Source: Variovorax sp. V93
GTDB lineage: Bacteria; Pseudomonadota; Gammaproteobacteria; Burkholderiales; Burkholderiaceae_C
DNA: 64,000 nt
NCBI RefSeq assembly: GCF_041154485.1
Contig: NZ_AP028669.1
Location: forward strand, 2,108,001 to 2,172,000
Reading direction: 5' to 3'
Part shown: positions 50,687 through 59,247 of the stretch, piece after piece
How positions within the stretch are numbered: position 1 is the stretch's first letter
Layout of the letters: each line of letters opens with the position of its first letter
Program-made: the position numbers and the translations under genes
The notes under the pieces: model-generated
Seen by the model: only the letters and a program-made list of their open reading frames with translations
What the model was told of the DNA's origin: nothing
Database searches by the model: none

Positions 50687-52033
50687 CTACTGGCCCGAGG
50701 GATAGGTCTCGGGAACTTCCGCGTCCATGGCCACCGCATCGCGTTCCAGCGGCGCGACCGCGCGGCTGCGGTCGAAGTGCAGCAGCGCATCGAACTGCAC
50801 CGGCAGCCGCGCGAAGAAATAGTGGCTCTGCCGTTCGGTCTCGGGCCGGTAGATCACGCCGATGGCGCGCTCGAGCCGCGCCTCGCGCAGCGCGAAGAAA
50901 TGGCTTCCCTCGCCGCGCAGCGGCAGCATGAAGCGCTCGAGCCCGGTCTCGTGCATGAGGCCCTCGTAGCTGTCCGCGCGTGATGGAAGTACCTGCTTGC
51001 GCTCGGCCGCTGCGCCCCAGTCGGAGGCTGCCATCACGCTGCCGGTGTGCGTGGTGAAGCCCACCAGCACCGCATCGCGGCCCTGGCGTTCGCGCACCAG
51101 CTGGCCGACGTTGAGCTCGCCGCGGCGTTCGCCCATCTCGGTGGCGCGCGCATCGCCCAGGTGCGAGTTGTGCGCCCACACCACGAGCTTCGGCCGATCG
51201 CTCGCGCGCCACAGGTGGCGCTCGATCTCGCCCAGCGTCTCCACCATGTGCCGGTCGCGCAGGTTCCAGGAGGACACGTCGCTCAGGTACATCGAGCGGT
51301 AGTAGGCCTCGGCGTTCTTGATCAGGCGCGCGTTCTGCTCGGCGTCGAATGCTTCTTCCTCATTGGCTGCGCTGCCGCTGCGCCATGCGTCGCCGGCGGC
51401 GCGGCGCATCTCGACGAGCATCTCGACCACTTCGCGCTGGCACGAGGGCGTGTTGCCGAGCCCGGCCATCAGGCCGTAGACCTGTCCGCCGTCGCCGAAG
51501 CGGTCGAAGCAACCGTAGCGTTCGCGGGCGCTGCGCGCCGCCACCGGATCGGTGCGTTCGAAATAGTCGAGCACGGCTTCGATGGAGGCGTGCAGGCTGT
51601 AGAGGTCCAGGCCGTAGAAGCCGGTCTTTCCCTGCGGCGGGCCTGCGTCGTTGAAGGCGCGCTGCCATTCGACGAAGCTTGCGACGTCCTCGTTGCGCCA
51701 CATCCAGGTCGGAAAGCGCCGGAAGCCCGCGAGCGCATCGCGCGCATTGGCGTCGTCGCCCGCGCCCCTCACGTAGCGGTTCACGCGATAGGCATCGGGC
51801 CAGTCGCCTTCGATGGCCACCGCGTTGAAGCCTTTCTCGGCCAGCAGGCGCCGCGTGATGTCCGCGCGCGCCGCATAGAACTCGTGCGTGCCGTGCGAAG
51901 CCTCGCCGAGCAGCACGTAGTGCGCATCGCCGATCAGTTCGAGCAACGCGTCATGGTCGCTGGAAGATCCATCCATCGGATGCGCCACGGCACGCAGCGC
52001 CTGCGCCTCGTCCGAAATGCGTGAGGGATTCAT
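50687..52033 (-). CDS. Erythromycin-esterase-like protein
   Basis: A 448-aa member of the EreA/succinoglycan-biosynthesis esterase superfamily. The active-site block is VLLGEASHGTHEFYAARADI (about 40-59), then AIEGDWPDAYRVNRYVRG, GFYGLDLYSLH, VVWAHNSHLGDARATEMG and AVLVGFTTHTGSVMAA. These carry the conserved Glu and His residues of EreB-type hydrolases. Most chromosomal members have no known role in drug resistance. It follows the phosphoribosyltransferase gene after 12 bases. These two domains are found joined in one protein in some bacteria, which suggests a common, unknown substrate. Confidence 0.83.
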   Translation of the reverse strand: MNPSRISDEAQALRAVAHPMDGSSSDHDALLELIGDAHYVLLGEASHGTHEFYAARADITRRLLAEKGFNAVAIEGDWPDAYRVNRYVRGAGDDANARDALAGFRRFPTWMWRNEDVASFVEWQRAFNDAGPPQGKTGFYGLDLYSLHASIEAVLDYFERTDPVAARSARERYGCFDRFGDGGQVYGLMAGLGNTPSCQREVVEMLVEMRRAAGDAWRSGSAANEEEAFDAEQNARLIKNAEAYYRSMYLSDVSSWNLRDRHMVETLGEIERHLWRASDRPKLVVWAHNSHLGDARATEMGERRGELNVGQLVRERQGRDAVLVGFTTHTGSVMAASDWGAAAERKQVLPSRADSYEGLMHETGLERFMLPLRGEGSHFFALREARLERAIGVIYRPETERQSHYFFARLPVQFDALLHFDRSRAVAPLERDAVAMDAEVPETYPSGQ

Positions 52034-52045
52034 CGTCCACGGTCC

Positions 52046-52711
52046 TCAGGCAGGAAGCGCGCCATGAGGGTTGGCGTCTTCGATCAGATGGCAGACCTCC
52101 TCGTCGCTGGTCTGCGAGAAGTCGAGGTACCAGCGCCCCACGCCGAGGAAGGGCTCCGGCGTCTCGGCGCAGACCACGTCATCCGCTTCGCCGAGCAGCA
52201 GCGCGCAGGCTTCGCGCGACGCCACGGGCGCTGCAACCACCACGCGGGCCGGCGCCTGCCGGCGCACCGCGCGAATGGCCACGCGCATGGTCGAGCCGGT
52301 GGCCAGGCCATCGTCCACCAGGATGGCGGTGCGGCCATGCAGGTCGGGTGCGGGCCGGTCGCCGCGGTAGGCGCGCTCGCGCCGCTCGAGTTCGTATTGC
52401 TCGTTGCGCACGACTTCGTCGACCTCCTTTGCGCCGATGCCGAGTTCGCGCACGAGGTCTTCATCCAGCACCCGCTCGCCGCCGCCCGCGATGGCACCCA
52501 TCGCGTACTCCTCGTGCCCCGGCACGCCGAGCTTGCGCACCACGAGCACGTCGAGCGGCGCGTTCAATGCCTTGGCCACTTCGTAGGCCACCGGCGTCCC
52601 GCCGCGCGGCAGGGCCAGCACGATCACATCCGGCCGGTTGGCATAGCTTGCCAAGCTCCGGGCGAGCGCCCGGCCCGCCTGCTGCCGGTTTCTGAAAGAC
52701 TGGAACGCCAT
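52046..52711 (-). CDS. Phosphoribosyltransferase-fold protein
   Basis: A 221-aa type I phosphoribosyltransferase domain with the PRPP motif AILVDDGLATGSTM (about 127-140), an N-terminal IVLALPRGGTPVAYEVA strand-turn and LDVLVVRKLGVPGHEEYAMGAIA. This is the subgroup annotated as predicted phosphoribosyltransferases linked to esterase/dienelactone-type hydrolases rather than a nucleotide salvage enzyme. It is the first gene of the pair with the EreA-like gene. The physiological base or acceptor is unknown. Confidence 0.83.
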   Translation of the reverse strand: MAFQSFRNRQQAGRALARSLASYANRPDVIVLALPRGGTPVAYEVAKALNAPLDVLVVRKLGVPGHEEYAMGAIAGGGERVLDEDLVRELGIGAKEVDEVVRNEQYELERRERAYRGDRPAPDLHGRTAILVDDGLATGSTMRVAIRAVRRQAPARVVVAAPVASREACALLLGEADDVVCAETPEPFLGVGRWYLDFSQTSDEEVCHLIEDANPHGALPA

Positions 52712-52918
52712 TTCTCGAATGTCCTTGCGGCCACCTTATTTCCGGCTGGGGCGGGGGTGTTGTAGGGCGATGCCCACATGGGCGTAGGCGCGCACTGCCA
52801 GAGGTCCGCCGCGGAAATTGCTACTTTCGGGTGCTTCCACCGCAGGTACATCGGCTTACATAATCCCTGGATAAAAGCCTGCCCTCATCGGGAGCGGCAG
52901 ACACCTCCAGGGAGTCCC

Positions 52919-52963
52919 ATGTCCAACCTGCACAGCGTGCCCGCACGCCCGCGGCTGCCATGA
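52919..52963 (+). CDS. 14-codon leader overlapping the vgrG start
   Basis: The ATG at 52919 has the good ribosome site CCAGGGAG, reads SNLHSVPARPRLP and stops at the TGA (52961-52963) that overlaps the vgrG ATG. The vgrG ATG has no ribosome site of its own. Either this is a coupling leader, or it is the true VgrG N-terminus separated from the rest by a one-base frameshift. Confidence 0.4.
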   Translation: MSNLHSVPARPRLP

Positions 52964-55665
52964 AGCGCCGCGTCACCCTCCAGACACCGCTGGGCGAGGC
53001 ACTGCAATTCCACCGCCTGGCGGGGCGCGAGGCGCTCAGCCAGCTGTACGCCTTCGACCTCGAACTGCTCGGGCGCCACAACGCGATCGATGCGAAGGCC
53101 CTGCTCGGCCAGCCCGCCACCGTGGTGATGGAAACCGAGCGCGGCGGCGTGCGCCACCTGGGCGGCCTCGTCACCCGCTTTGGCCTTGCGCGACAGGACG
53201 ACCGCCAGGCCTTCTACGGCATGCGCCTGCGACCGTGGCTGTGGCTGGCCACGCGCCGCAGCGACTTCCGCATCTTCCAGGACCAGACCGTGCCCGAGAT
53301 CGTTGCGGCCGTGCTCGGACGCTACGGCCACCCGCTCGAGCAGAAGCTCCACCGCAGCTACCGCGCCTGGACCTACTGCGTGCAGTACCACGAGAGCGAC
53401 TTCGACTTCATCGCGCGCCTGTGCGAACACGAAGGCATCTACTACTGGTTCCGCCACGAGGCCGGGCAGCAGGTGCTGGTCTTCGCCGACGACATCGCCA
53501 GTGCTCACGCGCCGCTGCCCGGCGGCGAGGCCGTGCGCTACCACCCGCACGAGAAGGCCGGCATGACCGGCGGGCTGGAAGCCAGCGAGCGTATCCATGA
53601 ATGGACCTCCTCGGACGAAGTGCGCCCCGGCCACTACTACACCGACGACCACGACTTCGAGAAGCCCCGGGCCGACCTCACGAGCCTGCGGCAGATGCCG
53701 CCCGGCCACGACCACGACGATTTCGAGCGCTACGAATGGCCCGGCGGTTTCACCCAGCACGAGGACGGCGAGGCCTATGCGCGCATCCGCACCGAGGAGC
53801 AGCTGAGCGAACGCAGCCGGGCCACGGGCCGCGCCAACCGGCGCGACCTGGCCCCGGGCCACACCTTCAGGCTCACGCACCACCCGCGCGACGACCAGAA
53901 CCGCCAGCACCTGCTGCTGGCCGTCGACTACGAGCTGCAGGAGAACCTGCAGGCCAGCGAAGGGGTGGATGCCTCCGAAGGCTCGGTGCAGCGCTTCGCC
54001 TTCGAGGCCCAGCCCACGAGCTACGCCTGGCGCCCGCAACGCAGCACGCCCAAGCCGCGCACCCGCGGCCCGCAGACGGCGATGGTGGTCGGCCCCGCCG
54101 GCGAGGAGATCTGGACCGACCGCTACGGCCGCATCAAGGTGCAGTTCCACTGGGACCGGCTGGGCCAGCGCGACGAGCATTCGAGTTGCTGGGTGCGCGT
54201 GTCCACATCCTGGGCCGGCGCCAGCTTCGGCGCGGCCGCGCTGCCGCGCATCGGGCAGGAGGTGATCGTCGATTTTCTGAACGGCGACCCGGACCACCCG
54301 ATCGTCACCGGCCGGGTGCACAACGCCGACGAGATGCCGGCCTGGCAGCTGCCCCAGCAGAAGCAGCTCACGGGCATCCGCAGCCGCGAGCTGGGCGGCG
54401 GGCGCAGCAACCACCTGGCGCTGGACGATTCCACGGGCAAGGTGCAGGCCCAGCTCAAGAGCGACCATCAGAGCAGCAGCCTGAGCCTGGGGCACATCGG
54501 CCGCCTCGACGACGTCACGGGCCGCAGGGACGACCGCGGCCAAGGGGCCGAGCTGCGCACCGACGGCCATGGCGCCCTGCGCGCCGGCCAGGGCCTGCTG
54601 CTGAGCACCGAGGCGCGGCCCAACGCCCAGGGCCACATCACCGACATGGCCGAGACCACCGCCCGGCTCACGCAGGGGCGCGACCTGCACGAGAGCCTGG
54701 GCCAGGCCGCGCAGGCGGCCCAGGCGCACGAGGCGGGCGACCAGGACGAGGTGGCCAAGGCACTGAAGGCGCAGAACGACGCCATCGCGGGCAGCGGCGG
54801 CGACAAGGCGCACGGCCTCTTCCCCGAGTTCCAGGAGCCGCACCTGACGCTGGCCAGCCCGGCGGGCATCCAGGCCACCACGGCCGGCAGCACCCACCTC
54901 GTGAGCGGCGAGCACACGGCCCTCACGAGCGGCGCGCACACCAGCATCGCCGCCGGCAACAGCTTCCTGGTGAGCGCCAAGGAGGCGGTGCGCCTGTCCG
55001 CGGCCCGGGCCGGCATCCGCGTGACCGCGGCGAAGGCCGACATCGACATCACGGCGATGAAGGCCAGCATCCATGCGCTGGCCAAGCTCAACATCAAGCT
55101 GGAGGCCAACCGCATCACGATCACGGCCCGGGACGAGGTGCTGATCAACGGCGGCTCCAGCTACACCCGATGGAGTGCGGATGGCATCGAGAGCGGCACC
55201 AATGGGCAGTGGCGTGCGCATGCGGGGAGCCACAACCTGGTCGGTCCGGACAACAAGCCGGTGCCGCCAATGGCACCAGCAATCGTGGCGTTGAAGGAAA
55301 CGCCTCCTGATCCGCAGATCGCGTTCTCCATGCAGCACGTTCCCGGGTTCTCGCCCATGCTCTTCGCAGGCCAGGCCTACACGCTGCTGAAGAACGGCGC
55401 CGAAATCCACAAGGGCCTGTTCGACGAACACGGACGGCTGACCATCGAGGATGCGGAGAAGGGCGCGCGCTACCAGGTCCGGCTCTTCAACGGAACCGTC
55501 CACGACGTTCCGGTGGCGCAGGACCGGATGGAACCCGATCCCGGGCAGTCCCGGTACAACGAGCATCAGCTGTCCAACAAGGGGTACCGCGGCGATGGGC
55601 AAGACAGCTCGAAGCGCCGGTCGCAGCGCGAGCGCGGCTCGGATGCCGGCCAGGCGTCCACTTGA
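52960..55665 (+). CDS. vgrG: T6SS spike protein VgrG with C-terminal extension
   Basis: A 901-aa type VI secretion tip protein. The gp27-like base (about 1-350; QYHESDFDFIARLCEHEGIYYWF) is followed by the gp5 OB-fold (about 365-455; TDRYGRIKVQFHWDRLG, IGQEVIVDFLNGDPDHPIV). Next come a DUF2345 domain (about 600-760; GLLLSTEARP, AAKADIDITAMKASI) and a last domain (about 790-860; AYTLLKNGAEIHKGLFDEHG) that looks transthyretin-like. In other bacteria such an extension docks a phospholipase effector, and a phospholipase gene follows here 53 bases later. No other T6SS structural gene is in the window, so this is an orphan effector island. Confidence 0.93.
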   Translation: MKRRVTLQTPLGEALQFHRLAGREALSQLYAFDLELLGRHNAIDAKALLGQPATVVMETERGGVRHLGGLVTRFGLARQDDRQAFYGMRLRPWLWLATRRSDFRIFQDQTVPEIVAAVLGRYGHPLEQKLHRSYRAWTYCVQYHESDFDFIARLCEHEGIYYWFRHEAGQQVLVFADDIASAHAPLPGGEAVRYHPHEKAGMTGGLEASERIHEWTSSDEVRPGHYYTDDHDFEKPRADLTSLRQMPPGHDHDDFERYEWPGGFTQHEDGEAYARIRTEEQLSERSRATGRANRRDLAPGHTFRLTHHPRDDQNRQHLLLAVDYELQENLQASEGVDASEGSVQRFAFEAQPTSYAWRPQRSTPKPRTRGPQTAMVVGPAGEEIWTDRYGRIKVQFHWDRLGQRDEHSSCWVRVSTSWAGASFGAAALPRIGQEVIVDFLNGDPDHPIVTGRVHNADEMPAWQLPQQKQLTGIRSRELGGGRSNHLALDDSTGKVQAQLKSDHQSSSLSLGHIGRLDDVTGRRDDRGQGAELRTDGHGALRAGQGLLLSTEARPNAQGHITDMAETTARLTQGRDLHESLGQAAQAAQAHEAGDQDEVAKALKAQNDAIAGSGGDKAHGLFPEFQEPHLTLASPAGIQATTAGSTHLVSGEHTALTSGAHTSIAAGNSFLVSAKEAVRLSAARAGIRVTAAKADIDITAMKASIHALAKLNIKLEANRITITARDEVLINGGSSYTRWSADGIESGTNGQWRAHAGSHNLVGPDNKPVPPMAPAIVALKETPPDPQIAFSMQHVPGFSPMLFAGQAYTLLKNGAEIHKGLFDEHGRLTIEDAEKGARYQVRLFNGTVHDVPVAQDRMEPDPGQSRYNEHQLSNKGYRGDGQDSSKRRSQRERGSDAGQAST

Positions 55666-55718
55666 TCGCCCTCATCGACGCCGCCCTATGATGAACCTCT
55701 CTCGAGCCGACAACCATC

Positions 55719-57794
55719 ATGGCTGATCTGAACAAGCTCCTCGACGAAATCCAAAAGCCCGAAGTCAGCCACGTCGACATGATCAAGCGGCGCAGCAAGG
55801 GCACGCTGCAATGGTTCCTGGAGAAGGACCACCGGACGCACCCGATCCACGACAACAACGCGCTGCAATTCTTCATGTGCGGGCAGGAAGGCTTCGCGGC
55901 CATCGAGAAAGACATCCTCGCGGCCGGCAGCAGCATCGACCTGGTGCTGTGGGGCTTCGACCCCGGCATGGAGCTGACCCGCAGCCGGACCACCTGGCCG
56001 CACGGCACCACCTACGGTGACCTGCTGGTGCGCAAGGCCGGCGAAGGCGTGAAGGTGCGCATGCTGCTGTGGTTCGACAGCCTGGTGGTCAACAAGGTGG
56101 CGGGCAATGTGCCGGACTTTCCCGCGTTCTGGGCGCCCACCTCCTTCTCCAAGACCAGCCGGACCACCTGGCCCGAGGGCGCCGATTCCTACGACAACCG
56201 TTCCAATTCCGCCTGGGTGCTGACCGACCGCTCCAACTACTGCAAGCAGTGGTGGGAAGACGCGCTGGCCGGGCGCTTCAAGAACCTGGAAGTGCGGCTG
56301 CGCCGCGGCAGCCCGCTCGAGATCCACTCCAACCTGGCGCGCTACCTGCCCGACTCGAAGCGCGACCTGAGCGAGGCCGCCATCATGATCACGCTGGGCA
56401 CCCATCACCAGAAGCCGATCCTGATCGACTACGAGCCCGCCGCCGCCGGCAGGCCGCGCAACGTCTGCGGCTACGTGATGGGCCTGAACAGCGTGACCGA
56501 CTACTGGGACACCACCTCGCACGCCTTCAACGACCCCCGGCGCGAGCTCAGCCCCAACAGCTACACCAACTACGACGAGGCGCGCTGGCACCGCAAGCCG
56601 TACCGGGACTACGCCATCCGGGTGCAGGGCGAGGCGCTGCACTGCCTCAACCGGAACTTCGTGCAGGGCTGGGACAGCGCCGCCGGCGTGCAGGTGATCC
56701 CCGGGCTGGCCGGCAGGTTCTTTCCTGCCAACGGGGCGGGAGCCTTTAGCGAGAAGCTCGCGAGCCGGCGCCAGTCGATCCAGGCCCGAGACATCCCGCG
56801 CCCGCCAGGCTCGCGCTGCCGGGTGCAGATCCAGCGCACCCAGCCGGAATCCGACGACGGCACCATCCTCAAGGGCTACACGCTGGCCAGCGCCAACGCG
56901 CTGAACTACATCTTCGTGGAGAACCAGTACTTCCAGTTGAGCGAGTGGCCCAGGCTGCTCAAGGACGTGCGCAGGCGCTACCGCCGGGCCATGCAGGAGG
57001 CAGGTGCGGCGCCCACCGACATGGCGCCGCTGCACCTGTTCGTCGTGATTCCGCAGCCCGAGCGCGGCCAGATGGTCCCCAGCACCTACGACACGGTCGG
57101 CACGCTGGGCGCCGGCGCGCAGATGGGCGAGTACGACAAGAAGGTGCAGGGGGAACGCAAGCGCCGGGAGGCGGGGGCCAGGGGCGGCGGCGGGCTGGTG
57201 GGCGCCTCGGCCAACACGGTGCCCGTGGATGCGCAGGCGCAGCTGCAGGAACTGGGCATCAAGCCGCTGGTGGCGATGCTGCTGACCTTCGACAGCGCGA
57301 ACCAGGCGAAGAACATCCGCATCAAGGCGCGCGACAGCGAGGCTCAGGACGCGCAGGCCGGCGTGGAAGAGAAAGCCAGGGGCCACGCCGACGACGTGGA
57401 CCCCGAGAACCTGAGCGACTTCAACATCACGCCCAGGCGCTACCGGGAGATCTACATCCACAGCAAGCTGATGATCGTGGACGACGTGTACCTGACGCTG
57501 GGCAGCGCGAACCTCAACGCGCGCAGCATGGCGGCGGACAGCGAACTGAACCTGTGCACGGAGGAGTATGCGTTCACCAAGGCGGCGAGGAAGCGGGTGT
57601 GGGGGAATCTGGCGGGGGATGATTTGGATGGGAAGGATTGCACGAGGGCAGAGACCGCAGATACGCATGAGAAGTGGTTGAAGCGGATGAAGGCGAACAG
57701 CGGAAACAAGGCCAAAGAGCACGTTCCGGAAAACAATAGCTTCATCCACCTCTTCGAGGACCCTCGCGGGGTGCCGTTCGTCAAGTTTGCTTAG
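55719..57794 (+). CDS. Phospholipase D superfamily T6SS effector (Tle5-like)
   Basis: A 691-aa protein with two HKD catalytic motifs, H230-x-K232-x4-D237 (THHQKPILIDYE) and H581-x-K583-x4-D588 (YIHSKLMIVDD), followed by GSANLNARSMAADSELN. Length and layout fit the Tle5 (PldA-like) antibacterial phospholipases delivered by VgrG. There is no signal peptide, as expected for T6SS cargo. A variable insert (about 470-525) rich in Gly/Arg/Lys separates the halves. It is followed three bases later by a Sel1-type lipoprotein that should protect the producer's periplasm. Confidence 0.87.
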   Translation: MADLNKLLDEIQKPEVSHVDMIKRRSKGTLQWFLEKDHRTHPIHDNNALQFFMCGQEGFAAIEKDILAAGSSIDLVLWGFDPGMELTRSRTTWPHGTTYGDLLVRKAGEGVKVRMLLWFDSLVVNKVAGNVPDFPAFWAPTSFSKTSRTTWPEGADSYDNRSNSAWVLTDRSNYCKQWWEDALAGRFKNLEVRLRRGSPLEIHSNLARYLPDSKRDLSEAAIMITLGTHHQKPILIDYEPAAAGRPRNVCGYVMGLNSVTDYWDTTSHAFNDPRRELSPNSYTNYDEARWHRKPYRDYAIRVQGEALHCLNRNFVQGWDSAAGVQVIPGLAGRFFPANGAGAFSEKLASRRQSIQARDIPRPPGSRCRVQIQRTQPESDDGTILKGYTLASANALNYIFVENQYFQLSEWPRLLKDVRRRYRRAMQEAGAAPTDMAPLHLFVVIPQPERGQMVPSTYDTVGTLGAGAQMGEYDKKVQGERKRREAGARGGGGLVGASANTVPVDAQAQLQELGIKPLVAMLLTFDSANQAKNIRIKARDSEAQDAQAGVEEKARGHADDVDPENLSDFNITPRRYREIYIHSKLMIVDDVYLTLGSANLNARSMAADSELNLCTEEYAFTKAARKRVWGNLAGDDLDGKDCTRAETADTHEKWLKRMKANSGNKAKEHVPENNSFIHLFEDPRGVPFVKFA

Positions 57795-57797
57795 TTC

Positions 57798-59240
57798 ATG
57801 CACACCTCTACAACCTGGATGACGCAATGCATCCGCGCAGCGGGTGCATTGTTCGCCACAGCGCTTCTTCTGACCGGATGTCCCATGCAAGATGACTCCA
57901 AAGCCCAACCTCACCAACCCTTCATGTCGGACAGCAAGCTGCCGCGCTTCACCAGGCTCGACAAGTTCGATCCACACCGCAAGGACTTCGTCTGCCAGCA
58001 CGAGGCCGCCGCCAATCCGCCCATCACGGCAGAAGCCGAAGCACTGTTTCAGCAGGCGCTGGCGCTCGTGAGCTACGAGAAGTGGTCGGAAGATCGCAAC
58101 TACGCGAAGGCGGCCCAGCTCTACGAGCAGGCAATGAAGCTGGGCCACTGGAAGGCGCAGTTCAATCTGGCGGGACTCTATTTGCAAGGTCTGGGCGTTG
58201 AGCAAGACCCCGAGAAGGCCATCGAGCTGACCGAAGACCTGATGCGCAAGGGTGTGCCCGCAGCCTGGGACAACATGGGCACGATGTACATGGGCGGCAT
58301 TGGATCGCTCAAGCAGGATGCGACGGTGGCGTATGCGTTCTGGCAGAGGGCGGCGGACATGGGAAGCATGGCGTCGCAGACATACATTGGGCAAAAGCTG
58401 ATTGGTGTCTACAACGATCCGCCATCGTTCTGGGCGAACAGGACAATCTCGCGCAAGATGCTGGAGTGCGCATTCGCACAAGGCTATGGCCCCGCCGCAT
58501 ACGAGCTTGGGGCGGATCTAAACGGCAATGATCCGACCTTGGGTGAGGACTATTCCCGCGCACTCAAGGTGCTACACGAAGGCGTCAAGTTTGGTAGCCA
58601 AAAAAGTGCAGGTTATTTGTTCGCCTCGTTCGACGACGGAGCGAATCCGGTCACGACCGGACCTGACAAGGCTCGCGCCCGCCGCTACAAGATTCTGGCG
58701 GACGCCCTTTACTTCAATCCCGACCTGCGCTTCCCCAACCTCGACAAGGTGCTGCCGCTTCCCCCGGCACCGTTGCCCCAGTGGGACATGAGCGAGCCCA
58801 AGACGCTCATCGATGCCGCCAAGGCCGTGGTGCCTGCTGCTTCTTCGCCGCCGCAAGCGCCGGCACCATCGTCCCAGCGCACCAGTCGGCTCGAAGGTGC
58901 CGAGCGCGGCCTGCTGTCTGCTCACACGCGCGTGGCCCAGGGCATCGCGCGGGAGGCCGAGGTGCCCACGCCGCAGGTGCGATGCAGCGGCGCCGCGCGC
59001 TGCCTCGTCACGGGCATCTGGCAAGCGCGCGTACCCGAATCCCACGCGCTCGCGGCATCGTTCAACCAATGGCATCGCCAGTCCTATGTGATGGAAGGCC
59101 AGCCCTTCCCCGATCCGCGCGAGCAGCACCTGGACATCGATCCGGCGCAGGTCATCTGGACCTGGTGGAACCAGGCCAACCCTCTGGGCTTCAGCAGGAT
59201 TCCGCAGGTCGGCGTGGGCAATCCGCCCGTGGCGGGGTGA
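57798..59240 (+). CDS. Sel1-repeat lipoprotein, probable Tle5 immunity protein (copy 1)
   Basis: A 480-aa periplasmic lipoprotein (signal ending LLLTGC, C28). Sel1-like helical repeats run from about residue 85 (NYAKAAQLYEQAMKLGHWKAQFNLAGLYLQG, read in pieces; then AAWDNMGTMYMGG, YAFWQRAADMGSMASQ) to about 290. A last part (about 390-480: CLVTGIWQARVPESHAL, DIDPAQVIWTWWNQANPLGF) is absent from the second copy. Sel1 lipoproteins next to Tle5 genes act as cognate immunity proteins in Pseudomonas. It starts 3 bases after the effector stop. A DUF6396-like Sel1 architecture is likely. Confidence 0.8.
   Translation: MHTSTTWMTQCIRAAGALFATALLLTGCPMQDDSKAQPHQPFMSDSKLPRFTRLDKFDPHRKDFVCQHEAAANPPITAEAEALFQQALALVSYEKWSEDRNYAKAAQLYEQAMKLGHWKAQFNLAGLYLQGLGVEQDPEKAIELTEDLMRKGVPAAWDNMGTMYMGGIGSLKQDATVAYAFWQRAADMGSMASQTYIGQKLIGVYNDPPSFWANRTISRKMLECAFAQGYGPAAYELGADLNGNDPTLGEDYSRALKVLHEGVKFGSQKSAGYLFASFDDGANPVTTGPDKARARRYKILADALYFNPDLRFPNLDKVLPLPPAPLPQWDMSEPKTLIDAAKAVVPAASSPPQAPAPSSQRTSRLEGAERGLLSAHTRVAQGIAREAEVPTPQVRCSGAARCLVTGIWQARVPESHALAASFNQWHRQSYVMEGQPFPDPREQHLDIDPAQVIWTWWNQANPLGFSRIPQVGVGNPPVAG
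57876..58370 (+). repeat. Direct repeat A, copy 1 (matches 59311-59805)
   Basis: A 495-base block from the lipobox region to the GSM codons of the first immunity gene is repeated at equal length at 59311-59805 with only scattered, mostly silent, changes. It reflects a tandem gene duplication that is recent or kept uniform by gene conversion. Confidence 0.9.
58606..58970 (+). repeat. Direct repeat B, copy 1 (matches 60023-60387)
   Basis: A 365-base block encoding the SAGYLFASFDDGA to EAEVPT part of the first immunity gene, with high identity to 60023-60387. Between repeats A and B, 235 bases in copy 1 correspond to 217 divergent bases in copy 2. Confidence 0.88.
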
Positions 59241-59247
59241 ACGCACG

